Assembly (NCBI GenBank): GCA_949289045.1
Contig: CASEMN010000001.1
Location: 310,001-374,000, forward strand
Length of the DNA: 64,000 nt
From: an uncultured Oscillospiraceae bacterium
GTDB taxonomy: Bacteria; Bacillota; Clostridia; Oscillospirales; Acutalibacteraceae
Direction: 5' to 3'
The position numbers and the translations under genes are program-made. The notes below the pieces were generated by a model, which saw only the letters and a list, made by a program, of their open reading frames with translations, ran no database searches and was not told where the DNA came from. Below are positions 17,960-26,581 of the stretch, one piece after another. The stretch's first letter is position 1. Each line of letters opens with the position of its first letter.

Positions 17960-18014
17960 GTTATGATAACGAATTGCAGCAAGTAAACAATAATTGTTAT
18001 CAGATAACTGCACC
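17947..18014 (+). promoter_or_regulatory. Long hairpin overlapping leader peptide (candidate attenuator)
   Basis: The outer arms GGTGCAGTT and AACTGCACC pair perfectly (9 bp). Inside, TGATAAC/GTTATCA (7 bp) and AATT/AATT continue the stem after small internal loops, leaving a loop of about 16 bases. There is no T run after it, so it is not a simple terminator. The leader stop codon TAA falls in the 5' arm, so a ribosome stalled there would open the stem. Confidence 0.7.
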
Positions 18015-18057
18015 ATATCGTGAAATTAAAAGATGCGAAAAGGAGTAGTTATAAAAT

Positions 18058-18819
18058 ATGAATAAAGAAAAACTCTTGAATGAATGGTTACAGGAAGAAA
18101 AAGTTGCCCATATACAAGGATGGGACTTTTCACATATAGCAGGAAAATACGACGAAGAAAGCGATTTACCTTGGAATTACAAAAAAATTATAAACCGTTA
18201 TCTGTTGTCTAATATGAAACTGTTAGATATAGATACAGGTGGCGGAGAGTTTCTTCTCTCATTAAATCATCCTGCTTGCAATTTAAGTGCAACCGAAGCC
18301 TACCCTCCAAACGTCGAACTATGTAAAGAAAAATTGCTTCCTATGGGCATTGATTTTAGGGAGGCAAATGGTTTTAAATCACTTCCTTTTGAAAACGAGA
18401 CATTCGATATTGTTATAAACCGTCATGGAAGTTTTAACGAAAATGAGATTTGGAGAGTATTAAAACCAAAAGGAATTTTCATTACTGAGCAAGTAGGAGC
18501 AGAAAACGATAGAGAACTGATTAAACTCTTATTAAATAACGTTTATCCTATACCGTTTCCAAAACAATATTTAAAAACCATAAAGCATTCCTTTGAGAAA
18601 ATTGGTTTTAAAACTATAGAATCAGACGAAGCATTTCGACCAATAAAATTTTGGGATGTAGGAGCTCTTGTCTGGTTTGCACATATAATCGAATGGGAAT
18701 TTCCTGGCTTTAACGTCACTGATTGTCTGCCTAACCTATATCATGCACAAGAAATTTTAGAGCAAAATGGTGTGATTGAAGGGAAAATTCACAGATTTCT
18801 TCTCGTTGTTCAAAAGTAG
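18058..18819 (+). CDS. Class I SAM-dependent methyltransferase, substrate unknown
   Basis: Product of 253 residues with a Rossmann methyltransferase core: motif I LLDIDTGGGEFL (about residues 56-67), an acidic motif II near SATEAYP, a motif IV-like FDIVINRHGSF, and the post-motif block EIWRVLKPKGIFITEQVGAEN. The N-terminal 45 residues, rich in Trp and charge, are not part of the core. No zinc finger of the RlmA type and no Erm-type signature is seen. GGAG lies 9 bases before the ATG. The leader peptide and hairpin upstream suggest inducible expression, so rRNA modification or drug modification is possible but only inferred. It sits alone after the tRNA-Leu terminator. Confidence 0.75.
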   Translation: MNKEKLLNEWLQEEKVAHIQGWDFSHIAGKYDEESDLPWNYKKIINRYLLSNMKLLDIDTGGGEFLLSLNHPACNLSATEAYPPNVELCKEKLLPMGIDFREANGFKSLPFENETFDIVINRHGSFNENEIWRVLKPKGIFITEQVGAENDRELIKLLLNNVYPIPFPKQYLKTIKHSFEKIGFKTIESDEAFRPIKFWDVGALVWFAHIIEWEFPGFNVTDCLPNLYHAQEILEQNGVIEGKIHRFLLVVQK

Positions 18820-18907
18820 CTCATATAAGTAATAATTAACACTCCGAACATCCAACCTCTTATTTCCTGAATCATAGGCTTTATTTGAATCCTTTATGTT
18901 AATTGAC

Positions 18908-18930
18908 CATTCAACTTCCGGTTGAATTTT
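18908..18930 (+). terminator. Weak terminator after the methyltransferase
   Basis: Stem ATTCAAC/GTTGAAT with loop TTCCG followed by TTTA. The stem is AT-rich and the T run short, so termination would be partial. Confidence 0.35.
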
Positions 18931-18945
18931 ATCGTTTAGCAGTTT

Positions 18946-18974
18946 ATTGTCACTGTCATATCAAAATGATAGAA
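18946..18974 (+). promoter_or_regulatory. Promoter of the Xre-family gene
   Basis: TTGTCA, a 17-base spacer and TAGAAT, about 50 bases before the start codon at 19024. Good match to the vegetative consensus. Confidence 0.65.
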
Positions 18975-19023
18975 TAGAGTTACAAGAAGGCGCCCTCTTG
19001 AATTAATGTGGAGGTTAATAACT

Positions 19024-19809
19024 ATGAATATCGGCAATAAAATCAAAGTCCTTCGTAAAGAAAAAGGAGTAACACAGGAAGAACTAGCAAGCAGCGTCGG
19101 CGTTTCATTTCAGGCTGTAAGTAAATGGGAAAACAATATCGCTCTCCCCGACATTACGCTTTTACCTATATTAGCAGAATATTTCGGAGTTTCCATGGAC
19201 GAACTGTTTGATTTTAGTTTACGTGAAGCAGAAGCTGAAATTACGAAAATTGTATATGAAGCGGCTAAGTTTAGAGAGTGTGATCCCGCTAAAAGCCGCC
19301 ATATACTTGAAGAGGGAATGAAAAAACATCCGGGTAACGACATATTGCTCAACAACTTACTGTATGTTATAAATTATAACGACAACCCGGATGAAACCAT
19401 TAGAATTGCAAGTGCTTTAACGGAAAAAGCAGAAGATGAAGTTAAATATGATGCGTTGCGATTTCTTGCCTATGCCTATAAGGCTAAAGGTGACCTAAAA
19501 AGCGCTGAAGCAGCAATTGAACAAATACCCGAAATTTATTTTACTAAACTTACCGAAATAGCGTATCTTCTGGAAGGAAAGCCCAAATTTGATGCTGCTG
19601 AAAAGCAGAAATGGATTTCTTTTGAGCATCTTTTGCAAATGATTTGGAAAGAGGCTGAATATTATGAAAGCAACGGAGATATAGACAAGGCTGTTAGTGA
19701 AACAGAAAGAGCTCTGAAACTGATATCAATTATGGAGAATAAAAATTTTGACGTTTATATTGATTTTTTCACAAAACAGCTTTCAAGAATGAACGAAAAA
19801 GACTCATAA
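19024..19809 (+). CDS. Xre-family transcriptional regulator with helical-repeat tail
   Basis: Predicted DNA-binding protein of 261 residues. A Cro/C1-type helix-turn-helix (about residues 4-60, with KIKVLRKEKGVTQEELA and SFQAVSKWENN) is joined to a C-terminal all-helical, TPR-like region (about 75-255), where blocks such as DALRFLAYAYKAKGDLKSAE recur. Such tails often sense peptides or partner proteins. The ATG at 19024 follows GGAGG; six upstream in-frame codons are not needed. It is monocistronic, ending in a bidirectional terminator. The target is unknown; autoregulation or control of the neighbouring methyltransferase would be guesses. Confidence 0.85.
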   Translation: MNIGNKIKVLRKEKGVTQEELASSVGVSFQAVSKWENNIALPDITLLPILAEYFGVSMDELFDFSLREAEAEITKIVYEAAKFRECDPAKSRHILEEGMKKHPGNDILLNNLLYVINYNDNPDETIRIASALTEKAEDEVKYDALRFLAYAYKAKGDLKSAEAAIEQIPEIYFTKLTEIAYLLEGKPKFDAAEKQKWISFEHLLQMIWKEAEYYESNGDIDKAVSETERALKLISIMENKNFDVYIDFFTKQLSRMNEKDS

Positions 19810-19847
19810 ATAATAAATCGCTTTCTTTTCTCTATTAGCATAATGCT

Positions 19848-19887
19848 AAAACGGACCCCGAAAATCGGAGTCCGTTTTATTTTTTTA
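19848..19887. terminator. Bidirectional terminator between convergent genes
   Basis: Stem AAAACGGAC/GTCCGTTTT extended by CCG/CGG, with A and T runs on both sides. It serves the Xre gene on plus and the Cys-rich gene on minus. A small palindrome TTAGCATAATGCTAA lies just before it. Confidence 0.85.
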
Positions 19888-19888
19888 T

Positions 19889-20704
19889 TTAGTGTTTGCA
19901 GCCGCAACCGCAGCCCGAATCATCTGAATCTGTAGATCTCGGAGGGAAAAATTCCTCCACAGGGAATTTAATTTTCTTAAATACCTCGCAGGGATCGTCT
20001 GTATCACAGCAGCATTCCTTTTCAGGCATACAGAAGTCGTATGCGGGAATAAGCATCTGCACATCACGTTCAAGCTGAATTATTGTGAAAAGGCCAAGAG
20101 TTACATATACAGCTTTTTCAGCAGGAACAGCAGTAAATGTTCCATCAAAACGATTTCTGACACATTTGGGAACACAGCAGCATTCATGGCAGCTGGGAGC
20201 CGCACAAAGCTTGGCTTCAAGGCAAACAGGGTCAACGCACTGAACCTTAGCTCTCGGATTTGTGCCAGCGGGAAGGTTCTGTTTGTCATCCTCGTCCGCA
20301 GTGTATTCTGAAGAAAATACCTTAACATTACCTTCGCTGCCGTAAAGAATGCATTTTTTAGTGAAGGTTGCAAGTCCGTTTACGCATGTGGGCGGATTTA
20401 ACGGGTTAGAGTACACATCAAGAGTGATGCAGAAGAAATATGTGATATCAACCGAGTAGAAGCCGCGGTTGAACGGCACTTCTTCAACGTCAATAAAGGC
20501 GTTTTCAATTTCAACCTTTCGACATTTTACCGATGTAGCTTCATTTATAGCCGGCTGAGTTTTGTCGGTAAAATATACTCTCAGGTCTGTTAAACAATCC
20601 TTGTCAGCACAGGAATCATACACTCTGTTTGTATCTATGCAAACAGCTTCTCTGATGCCTGAAGCCAACGCTTCACACTGGGATACCTGATTGTTATCCA
20701 TCAT
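19889..20704 (-). CDS. Cysteine-rich protein of unknown function
   Basis: Not recognised as a characterised family. The product has 271 residues, 24 of them Cys (about 9 percent). Clusters occur in the centre (SCHECCCVPKC), later (ECCCD) and at the extreme C-terminus, which ends in alternating Gly-Cys and KH. There is no signal peptide or membrane segment. Between the clusters are beta-rich stretches such as RGFYSVDITYFFCITLDVY. GGAGG lies 7 bases before the ATG. Such Cys-rich, Gly-Cys-ended proteins are often spore coat or exosporium components crosslinked by disulfides; this is an inference supported only by the sporulating host. It is monocistronic. Confidence 0.75.
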   Translation of the reverse strand: MMDNNQVSQCEALASGIREAVCIDTNRVYDSCADKDCLTDLRVYFTDKTQPAINEATSVKCRKVEIENAFIDVEEVPFNRGFYSVDITYFFCITLDVYSNPLNPPTCVNGLATFTKKCILYGSEGNVKVFSSEYTADEDDKQNLPAGTNPRAKVQCVDPVCLEAKLCAAPSCHECCCVPKCVRNRFDGTFTAVPAEKAVYVTLGLFTIIQLERDVQMLIPAYDFCMPEKECCCDTDDPCEVFKKIKFPVEEFFPPRSTDSDDSGCGCGCKH

Positions 20705-20777
20705 AGTATAGCCTCCTATTAGAGTAGTGAAATTTATTTTAACTTCGTTACATACTATGATGTTACTTAAATTAAAG

Positions 20778-23144
20778 TTACACTTTTGTTAAGCCGGCAT
20801 ATTTTGCCATGAGTTTCTTTGTGCCTGCTGTTTTAAATGCAATTTCGAGAAATACATCGTTGCCCATGGGCTGTGCTTTTACTACCACACCCTCACCAAA
20901 GGTTTTGTGCATAACAGTATCACCGACACTGAATTTTTCGTTTGATGCCGAAAGTTTTTTGACATTTCCGATTCCAATTGAATGGGCCGAAGCACTGCTT
21001 GAACTTTTTTTGCCTGAGAACTCTTCTGGAGAAAAGCTGTGCTTGATGAATCCTGTATTAACCGGTGCATTTACTTCATCCAGCAATTCGTTTGGAATTT
21101 CGTTTACGAAACGAGAGGGTCTGTTTCTTGTTGTGGAACCGTGAAGCATTCTTGACTTTGCATTAACAAGATAAAGTTTTTTCTTTGCTCTGGTAATTCC
21201 AACATATGCAAGTCTGCGCTCCTCCTCCACTTCAGAGGGAACAAACATGGTCTGATATCCCGGGAAAACCCCTTCTTCCATTCCCGGAATAAAAACAAAC
21301 GGAAACTCAAGACCCTTAGCAGAGTGCAGCGTCATAAGTACAACTGTATCTGATTCTGAATCATAATTATCAATATCGCTCATAAGTGATACTTCTTCCA
21401 AGAAGCCGTTAAGGGTTGGCTCTTCATTTTCCTGGGAATAACGCTCAAGGTTAGATACAAGTTCGTCAATGTTGGCTTTTCGCTCTTCATAAGTTTCAGC
21501 ATCATTTCTCAAGGAAGCAAGATATCCGCTTTTTGCAAGTATGTACTCAAGTAGTTTGCTCAAAGACATATCATCAGCCGCTTCTATAAAATCTTCAATC
21601 ATATACACAAACATCTGAAGCTTTTCAGAAGCACGGCTGAGCTTCTGATACTCGTCTGCGTGCTTTATTACATCATATAAGCTTGTACCTACAACATCAG
21701 CAATCTCTGAGGCGTTATTTATTGTTGTTTCCCCTATTCCCCTTTTAGGCTCATTTATAATTCTTCTGAGCCTTACATTATCATCGGGATTGTTAACAAC
21801 ATGAAGATATGCGATTGCGTCACGAATCTCTTTACGATCATAGAAACGGTGTCCTGCCATAACTCTGTATGGCACACCCATTCTAACAAAAGCACGCTCA
21901 ACACCGTTTGATTGGGCATTCATACGGTACAAAACTGCATGGTCGCTCCATTTTAATCCCTTTTTATAGTTATTCAGAATTTCCTGAGCAATGTATGTGC
22001 CCTCATCCTGATCGTCATAAGCAGTTTTATAAACTATCTTTTCGCCACTGCCGTTGTCAGTCCATAAATTCTTGCCCTTTCGTTCAGTGTTGTTTTTTAT
22101 AACCGCATTTGCTGCATCAAGGATGTTTTGAGTAGAGCGATAGTTCTGTTCGAGTCTGATAACTGTTGCGTCGGGATACTGCTTTTCAAAACTCAATATG
22201 TTCTCAATTGTTGCTCCCCTGAATCTGTAAATACTCTGGTCGTCATCGCCCACGACGCATATATTGCGATGTTTAGCTGCAAGCAGAGAAGTGAGTACAT
22301 ACTGAGCATGGTTTGTATCCTGATACTCGTCCACAAATATGTATTTAAATCTGTTCTGATAATATTCACGGACATCGTCGTGCTCTCTAAGGAGTTTTAC
22401 TGTATTTACAATCATATCGTCAAAATCCATTGCGTCTGCTTGCTTTAGAAGCTTCTGATATTGGCGGTATGCCTTAGCGATATTTTGGAGCCTATAATCG
22501 CTGCCGGCATTTCTTTCAAATTCATCGGGAGAAATAAGACTATCTTTAGCTCGGCTTATCTCTCCTAAAATAGCCTTATGAGATAAAATTTTATCTTCTA
22601 TTCCCAGCAGTCTCTGACACTCTTTCATTACTCGTTTTGAATCGTCTGAATCATAGATTGTAAAGTGTGAAGAATAACCTATAAGCTCGCCGTAGCGTCT
22701 TAAAATTCTTGCACAGCATGAGTGAAATGTGCTGGCCCATATATCATTAGCCTGCGTTCCAAGCATTGCTTCAAGTCTGTCTTTAAGTTCTCCGGCCGCT
22801 TTGTTTGTAAATGTTATAGCCAAAATCTGCCATGGCTTTGCCGGATCAACGCCTACTATATCCGAAATTGTTTCAAAATCGCAGCTGCCATTAAGATAAT
22901 CGTTAAGTAAAGCCGCATCCCCTTCTGTTACTCCAAAAGGAATCTCATTTGAAAAATAGGCTTTTCCGTATTTTACAATGTTTGCAATTCTATTAATGAT
23001 AACCGTTGTTTTTCCGCTTCCTGCACCTGCAAGAATAAGCAGTGGTCCCTCTGTTGTAAAAACCGCTTTACGCTGCATATTATTCATTCTGCTGAACTCG
23101 TTCTCTATAATCTTTTTTCTTAAACTGATAAAATCTGATACCAT
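20778..23144 (-). CDS. pcrA: ATP-dependent DNA helicase, PcrA/UvrD type
   Basis: Superfamily 1A 3'-5' helicase acting in repair and in removing RecA and transcription complexes. Walker A GAGSGKT is at residues 40-46. Motif Ia (ITFTNKAAGELKDR), motif II (IFVDEYQDTN), motif III (VGDDDQSIYRFRGA), motif IV (LEQNYRST), motif V (TLHSAKGLEF) and motif VI (VGITRAKKKLYLV) follow in order. The C-terminal Tudor-like KFSVGDTVMHKTFGEGVV binds RNA polymerase in PcrA. I use the ATG at 23144 (788 residues); a longer frame to 23222 is less likely since it overlaps the previous gene end. The ribosome site (AGGAG, 13 bases away) is poorly spaced. Confidence 0.95.
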   Translation of the reverse strand: MVSDFISLRKKIIENEFSRMNNMQRKAVFTTEGPLLILAGAGSGKTTVIINRIANIVKYGKAYFSNEIPFGVTEGDAALLNDYLNGSCDFETISDIVGVDPAKPWQILAITFTNKAAGELKDRLEAMLGTQANDIWASTFHSCCARILRRYGELIGYSSHFTIYDSDDSKRVMKECQRLLGIEDKILSHKAILGEISRAKDSLISPDEFERNAGSDYRLQNIAKAYRQYQKLLKQADAMDFDDMIVNTVKLLREHDDVREYYQNRFKYIFVDEYQDTNHAQYVLTSLLAAKHRNICVVGDDDQSIYRFRGATIENILSFEKQYPDATVIRLEQNYRSTQNILDAANAVIKNNTERKGKNLWTDNGSGEKIVYKTAYDDQDEGTYIAQEILNNYKKGLKWSDHAVLYRMNAQSNGVERAFVRMGVPYRVMAGHRFYDRKEIRDAIAYLHVVNNPDDNVRLRRIINEPKRGIGETTINNASEIADVVGTSLYDVIKHADEYQKLSRASEKLQMFVYMIEDFIEAADDMSLSKLLEYILAKSGYLASLRNDAETYEERKANIDELVSNLERYSQENEEPTLNGFLEEVSLMSDIDNYDSESDTVVLMTLHSAKGLEFPFVFIPGMEEGVFPGYQTMFVPSEVEEERRLAYVGITRAKKKLYLVNAKSRMLHGSTTRNRPSRFVNEIPNELLDEVNAPVNTGFIKHSFSPEEFSGKKSSSSASAHSIGIGNVKKLSASNEKFSVGDTVMHKTFGEGVVVKAQPMGNDVFLEIAFKTAGTKKLMAKYAGLTKV

Positions 23145-23218
23145 GGGATTTTTAACGCTCCTATAACATAAAATATTAACGGTAAAATAAAGACGGGATA
23201 AAACCCGTCTTTGCGTAC

Positions 23219-23749
23219 TCATTGTTCAAATAAATTTCCTCCGCTGCAGTCAATAGCTACAATCAGCGGAAAATTTTCAATTGTAAGTTTTTTTACTGAT
23301 TCGCAGCCTAAGTCTTCATAAGCAATAACTTCGCAGGATTTTATGCATTTAGCTGCAAGAGCTCCAGCGCCTCCAATAGCACAAAGATATACTGCATTGT
23401 TTCGGCATATGGCTTCGCAAACCTCTTTAGAGCGACCGCCTTTGCCTATCATCCCAGTAAGACAGGAATCAAGTAATGTCGGTGCGTATGGATCCATTCT
23501 TCCGGAAGTAGTGGGACCGCAGCTTCCTATTGGTAAACCTTCGGGCGCCGGTGTCGGTCCGGCATAATAGATAACAGCGCCGCTAAGTTCATAAGGAAGC
23601 TTTTCTCCGTTTTTCAGTGCAGCGAAAATTCTTTTATGTGCGGCGTCACGCGAAGTATAGACAGTACCTGATAAAAGCACTCTGTCTCCCGCTTTAAGTA
23701 TTTTGGATTTTTCTTTAAGTTCACAGGTATTAATTGAATATTCTGCCAT
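23219..23749 (-). CDS. Class I fumarate hydratase/tartrate dehydratase beta-type subunit
   Basis: Matches the C-terminal (beta) domain of iron-sulfur class I hydro-lyases, which pairs with an alpha subunit holding the 4Fe-4S cluster to interconvert fumarate and malate or dehydrate tartrate. Family marks are AGDRVLLSGTVYTSRDAAHKR (key part TSRDAAHKR), YYAGPTPAPEG, GSCGPTTSGRMD and GKGG. The 176 residues equal the usual size of a separate beta subunit. No alpha subunit is adjacent: upstream is a DivIVA-like gene and downstream pcrA. The alpha gene must be elsewhere or absent. Confidence 0.9.
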   Translation of the reverse strand: MAEYSINTCELKEKSKILKAGDRVLLSGTVYTSRDAAHKRIFAALKNGEKLPYELSGAVIYYAGPTPAPEGLPIGSCGPTTSGRMDPYAPTLLDSCLTGMIGKGGRSKEVCEAICRNNAVYLCAIGGAGALAAKCIKSCEVIAYEDLGCESVKKLTIENFPLIVAIDCSGGNLFEQ

Positions 23750-23764
23750 TTTCTTTTGACCGCC

Positions 23765-24598
23765 TTAATTAATAATACTTCCGTTGAATCCTAAAAGGTC
23801 GTTAAATGCAGACGAAAAGTCACCGTATATTCCATTCTGTGAATTATTTACAGTGGGATATGATGAATCGGTATTCTGCAAACTTTCAGAGCCTAAAACC
23901 GGCTGGGGATGCTGTGCATCTGTTTGAGCATCTAATGAATATCCGCAAACGCCGGACGATAAATTCGACTTGTCATCGGTATTGGTAAAGGAGTTTTTGC
24001 TTTTTTCAATCTCATTTGACATCTTTATAAGAGAATCCATAATTGAAGAAAGAGAAGCAGATACTCCTGCAGATAAATCGTTAAGTTCATCAGTAAATGA
24101 ATCTATTTTTTCTGTTATCTCTTTTGCTGCGCTGCAATATGAAGCAGATATAGTGCTGATTTCATTTTTAGCGTCTGCAATAAGCTTTTCCTTATAAATT
24201 TTAGCATCTGCAATCATTCCGCCCACATGAGACTCTATTTCACTTGCTCTTTCTATTTTACTTTGACACTTTTCATTTTCTGCTTTTAAAAGTGAATTTT
24301 CCTCGCTTAAGCGTGCATATTCGTTTTTTGCATCACTGAGTTCGGCTTTTACTTTATTGAGAGTAATGGTGTTTTCTCCAAGTGATATAGAAAGAGAAGC
24401 ATTCTCGCTCCTGTATTTATCGGTCTCACTCGACAAAGCCTCATTGGCACTTTTTAGAGATGAGTTTTCCTCCCTTAACTCTTCTGCATCCTTTCTTGCT
24501 CTTTCAAGTTCTGACTTTAAATTATCTATATAGTTAATAACGTCTTCCCGTTTAAATCCGCCGAAAAGAGAACGTTTAAAAAAGGTGTTCTTTTTCAT
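23765..24598 (-). CDS. DivIVA-like coiled-coil protein
   Basis: The N-terminus FKRSLFGGFKREDVINYIDNL is the DivIVA membrane-curvature/pole-binding type (parts GFKREDV and YID). It is followed by a long coiled coil (about residues 20-190, repeats such as ELREENSSL and YARLSEENSLLKAE) and a Ser/Asn-rich low-complexity tail. The 278 residues exceed the 160-220 of classic DivIVA. The ATG at 24598 has GGGAGG upstream and is preferred to 24616. It is probably cytoplasmic and peripheral to the membrane, acting in division or pole organisation. First gene of a minus-strand unit with the fumarase-type subunit and pcrA. Confidence 0.75.
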   Translation of the reverse strand: MKKNTFFKRSLFGGFKREDVINYIDNLKSELERARKDAEELREENSSLKSANEALSSETDKYRSENASLSISLGENTITLNKVKAELSDAKNEYARLSEENSLLKAENEKCQSKIERASEIESHVGGMIADAKIYKEKLIADAKNEISTISASYCSAAKEITEKIDSFTDELNDLSAGVSASLSSIMDSLIKMSNEIEKSKNSFTNTDDKSNLSSGVCGYSLDAQTDAQHPQPVLGSESLQNTDSSYPTVNNSQNGIYGDFSSAFNDLLGFNGSIIN

Positions 24599-24759
24599 TA
24601 CCAATACCTCCCACACTATGTTAAGTATTATAACAGTTATTTACTATTAAAACAACTACATATTGTATTTTTTAAAAAAATTTCCTTCCTTATATTGTTT
24701 TTCTATAATTTGACAATAATTAACTTACTATGAATTTATTCACAGTTTGTTAACAAATA

Positions 24760-24788
24760 TTGACTTTATAAACCATATAATGTAAATT
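24760..24788 (+). promoter_or_regulatory. Possible promoter of the Na/phosphate symporter gene
   Basis: TTGACT with a 17-base spacer and TAAATT. A TATAAT lies nearby but at the wrong spacing. The whole 24617-24824 interval is very AT-rich, so chance matches are likely. Confidence 0.35.
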
Positions 24789-24824
24789 GTATAAAAAGAC
24801 ATAGAACGACAAAAGGGGTAAAAT

Positions 24825-26492
24825 ATGAGTATTCAAAATTTTCTTCTCTTTGCCGGAGGAATCGGCTTATTTCTGTTCGGAATTAAATTTATGGGTGACG
24901 GACTTGAACTTGCAGCTGGCTCAAAATTAAAAAAGCTGCTTGAAGTTCTCACATCGAACAGGTTTCTTGCAGTTTTAGTTGGTTTTGTTGTAACAGCCGT
25001 AATTCAGAGTTCCTCCGCTACAACCGTAATGGTAATAGGTTTTGTCAATGCAGGACTTATGAATCTTACGCAAGCAGTAGGCGTTATCATGGGTGCTAAT
25101 ATTGGTACAACTGTAACCAGTGTTCTTATTGCTCTTGATCTAACGGATATTGCTCCACTAGCAATTTTTATCGGCGTAATTTTGATGATTTTCTTTAAAA
25201 AGAAGATGACAACTCACATAGGTCAAATAATTTGCGGTTTTGGCCTTGTTTTCCTCGGAATGAGCACCATGTCTTCTTCAATGGAACCTCTTCGTGATTT
25301 TCAGCCCTTCCAAGATTTTATTATAAATGCAAACAATCCTTTTATGGGCGTTATGATAGGTCTTGTAATGACCGGAATTATTCAGAGTTCTTCAGCAACA
25401 ATAGGTATTTTACAGGCATTGGCTGGACAAGGACTTGTACCAATTGAATTTGCTGTATATGTTCTTTACGGCATGAACATTGGTACTTGCGTAACAGCAC
25501 TTATTTCTACAGCAGGAACAAAAGTAAATTCAAAACGTGCGGCAGTTATTCATTTACTTTTCAACATTATAGGTACGGGAATATTTATGCTAATAACCGC
25601 TTATACTCCGTACATTGAATTGCTAAAGATGATAAGTGACAGCCCGATGGTTCAAATTTCAGCAGCCCATATTATATTTAACGTAGTAAGCACTGTTGTT
25701 CTCTTTCCCTTTGCTAATGTTCTCGTTAAGCTTTCCTGCCGGCTTGTACCCGGCAAGGAAGCTTCCGATGAGGAAATGCATCTGAAATATTTGGACGAGC
25801 GTATCCTCAATACACCTCCTTTTGCAATCGTACAGGTTGGTAAAGAAGTTAAACGTATGGCTGAGATGGCTCAGAAAAACTTTGCAGCGGCCGCAAACGC
25901 CTTGATAAACATGGATGTTTCTGAAGTTGAAAAGATATCTGAAAGAGAAAAAGCAATTAACTTTTTAAATCACAAAATAACCTCCTATCTTATTAAGATA
26001 AATTCTCTTGACCTTCTGGAAAATGACTCAAAATACATTGGAAGTCTTTTCCATGTTGTAAACGATATTGAACGTATAGGCGACCATGCTCTTAATCTTT
26101 CTGAAGCAGCTCAAAAGAGTGTTGAGGACAAGCTCACTCTTTCTGATAAAGCCAAAGAGGAATTACGTGATCTATTCGATACAACTCAGCAGCTTTTAAG
26201 CGGTGCAATTGAAGCTTTTGATAAACAAACATTAACGGTAGACGAGAGCTTTAAACTGTATGAATTGGAAGAGCATATTGACGACCTTTCAGATTTGTAC
26301 CAAAACACACATATTGCAAGACTTAACAATATGGAATGTACAACAGAAGCAGGTATGCTTTTTGTAAACACTATTACAGATTTCGAGAGAGTCGGAGACC
26401 ATGCAATTAATATTGCTTTTTCTTCAAGAAAAGGTACAAAAGCATATAAACAAATGAAAGCTTCACTGAAAGCAGAAGAAGAAAACAGCTAA
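24825..26492 (+). CDS. Na+/phosphate cotransporter with PhoU-like tail
   Basis: NptA/YjbB-type symporter. Two inverted repeats of the Na/Pi domain carry the QSSSA signature (TAVIQSSSATTVMVIGF near residues 60-75 and TGIIQSSSATIGIL near 185), with GANIGTT and GMNIGTC in matching places. About eight membrane helices extend to residue 300. The C-terminal half (about 340-545) is a PhoU-like helical domain with two repeats marked by NDIERIGDHALNLSE and TDFERVGDHAINIA. The 555 residues are typical. Function is phosphate uptake or efflux at the cell membrane. GGGG-type ribosome site; alone in its transcript. Confidence 0.93.
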   Translation: MSIQNFLLFAGGIGLFLFGIKFMGDGLELAAGSKLKKLLEVLTSNRFLAVLVGFVVTAVIQSSSATTVMVIGFVNAGLMNLTQAVGVIMGANIGTTVTSVLIALDLTDIAPLAIFIGVILMIFFKKKMTTHIGQIICGFGLVFLGMSTMSSSMEPLRDFQPFQDFIINANNPFMGVMIGLVMTGIIQSSSATIGILQALAGQGLVPIEFAVYVLYGMNIGTCVTALISTAGTKVNSKRAAVIHLLFNIIGTGIFMLITAYTPYIELLKMISDSPMVQISAAHIIFNVVSTVVLFPFANVLVKLSCRLVPGKEASDEEMHLKYLDERILNTPPFAIVQVGKEVKRMAEMAQKNFAAAANALINMDVSEVEKISEREKAINFLNHKITSYLIKINSLDLLENDSKYIGSLFHVVNDIERIGDHALNLSEAAQKSVEDKLTLSDKAKEELRDLFDTTQQLLSGAIEAFDKQTLTVDESFKLYELEEHIDDLSDLYQNTHIARLNNMECTTEAGMLFVNTITDFERVGDHAINIAFSSRKGTKAYKQMKASLKAEEENS

Positions 26493-26513
26493 TAATTAAT
26501 ACTAATATACTGT

Positions 26514-26554
26514 AAAAGCACATCATTAGGATTAAACCTGATGATGTGCTTTTA
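26514..26554. terminator. Terminator between convergent genes
   Basis: Stem AAAAGCACATCAT/ATGATGTGCTTTT with inner GG/CC and an A-rich loop. A/T runs on both sides make it useful for the symporter gene (plus) and for the Bce-module tail (minus). Confidence 0.85.
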
Positions 26555-26581
26555 TTAATGTCTTCTTCTATAGGTAAACTT

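Noticed and set aside
17947-18014. The hairpin as an intrinsic terminator
   Set aside because: No T run follows and the gene starts only 43 bases downstream with a good ribosome site, so an attenuator role is more likely.
18058-18819. Erm-type or RlmA-type 23S rRNA methyltransferase
   Set aside because: No zinc-finger cysteines of RlmA and no N-terminal Erm pattern; only the generic SAM-binding core is visible.
24770-24780. TATAAT before the Na/phosphate symporter as a -10
   Set aside because: It lies only about 10 bases after the TTGACT, and no -35 is found 17 bases upstream of it in this very AT-rich stretch.
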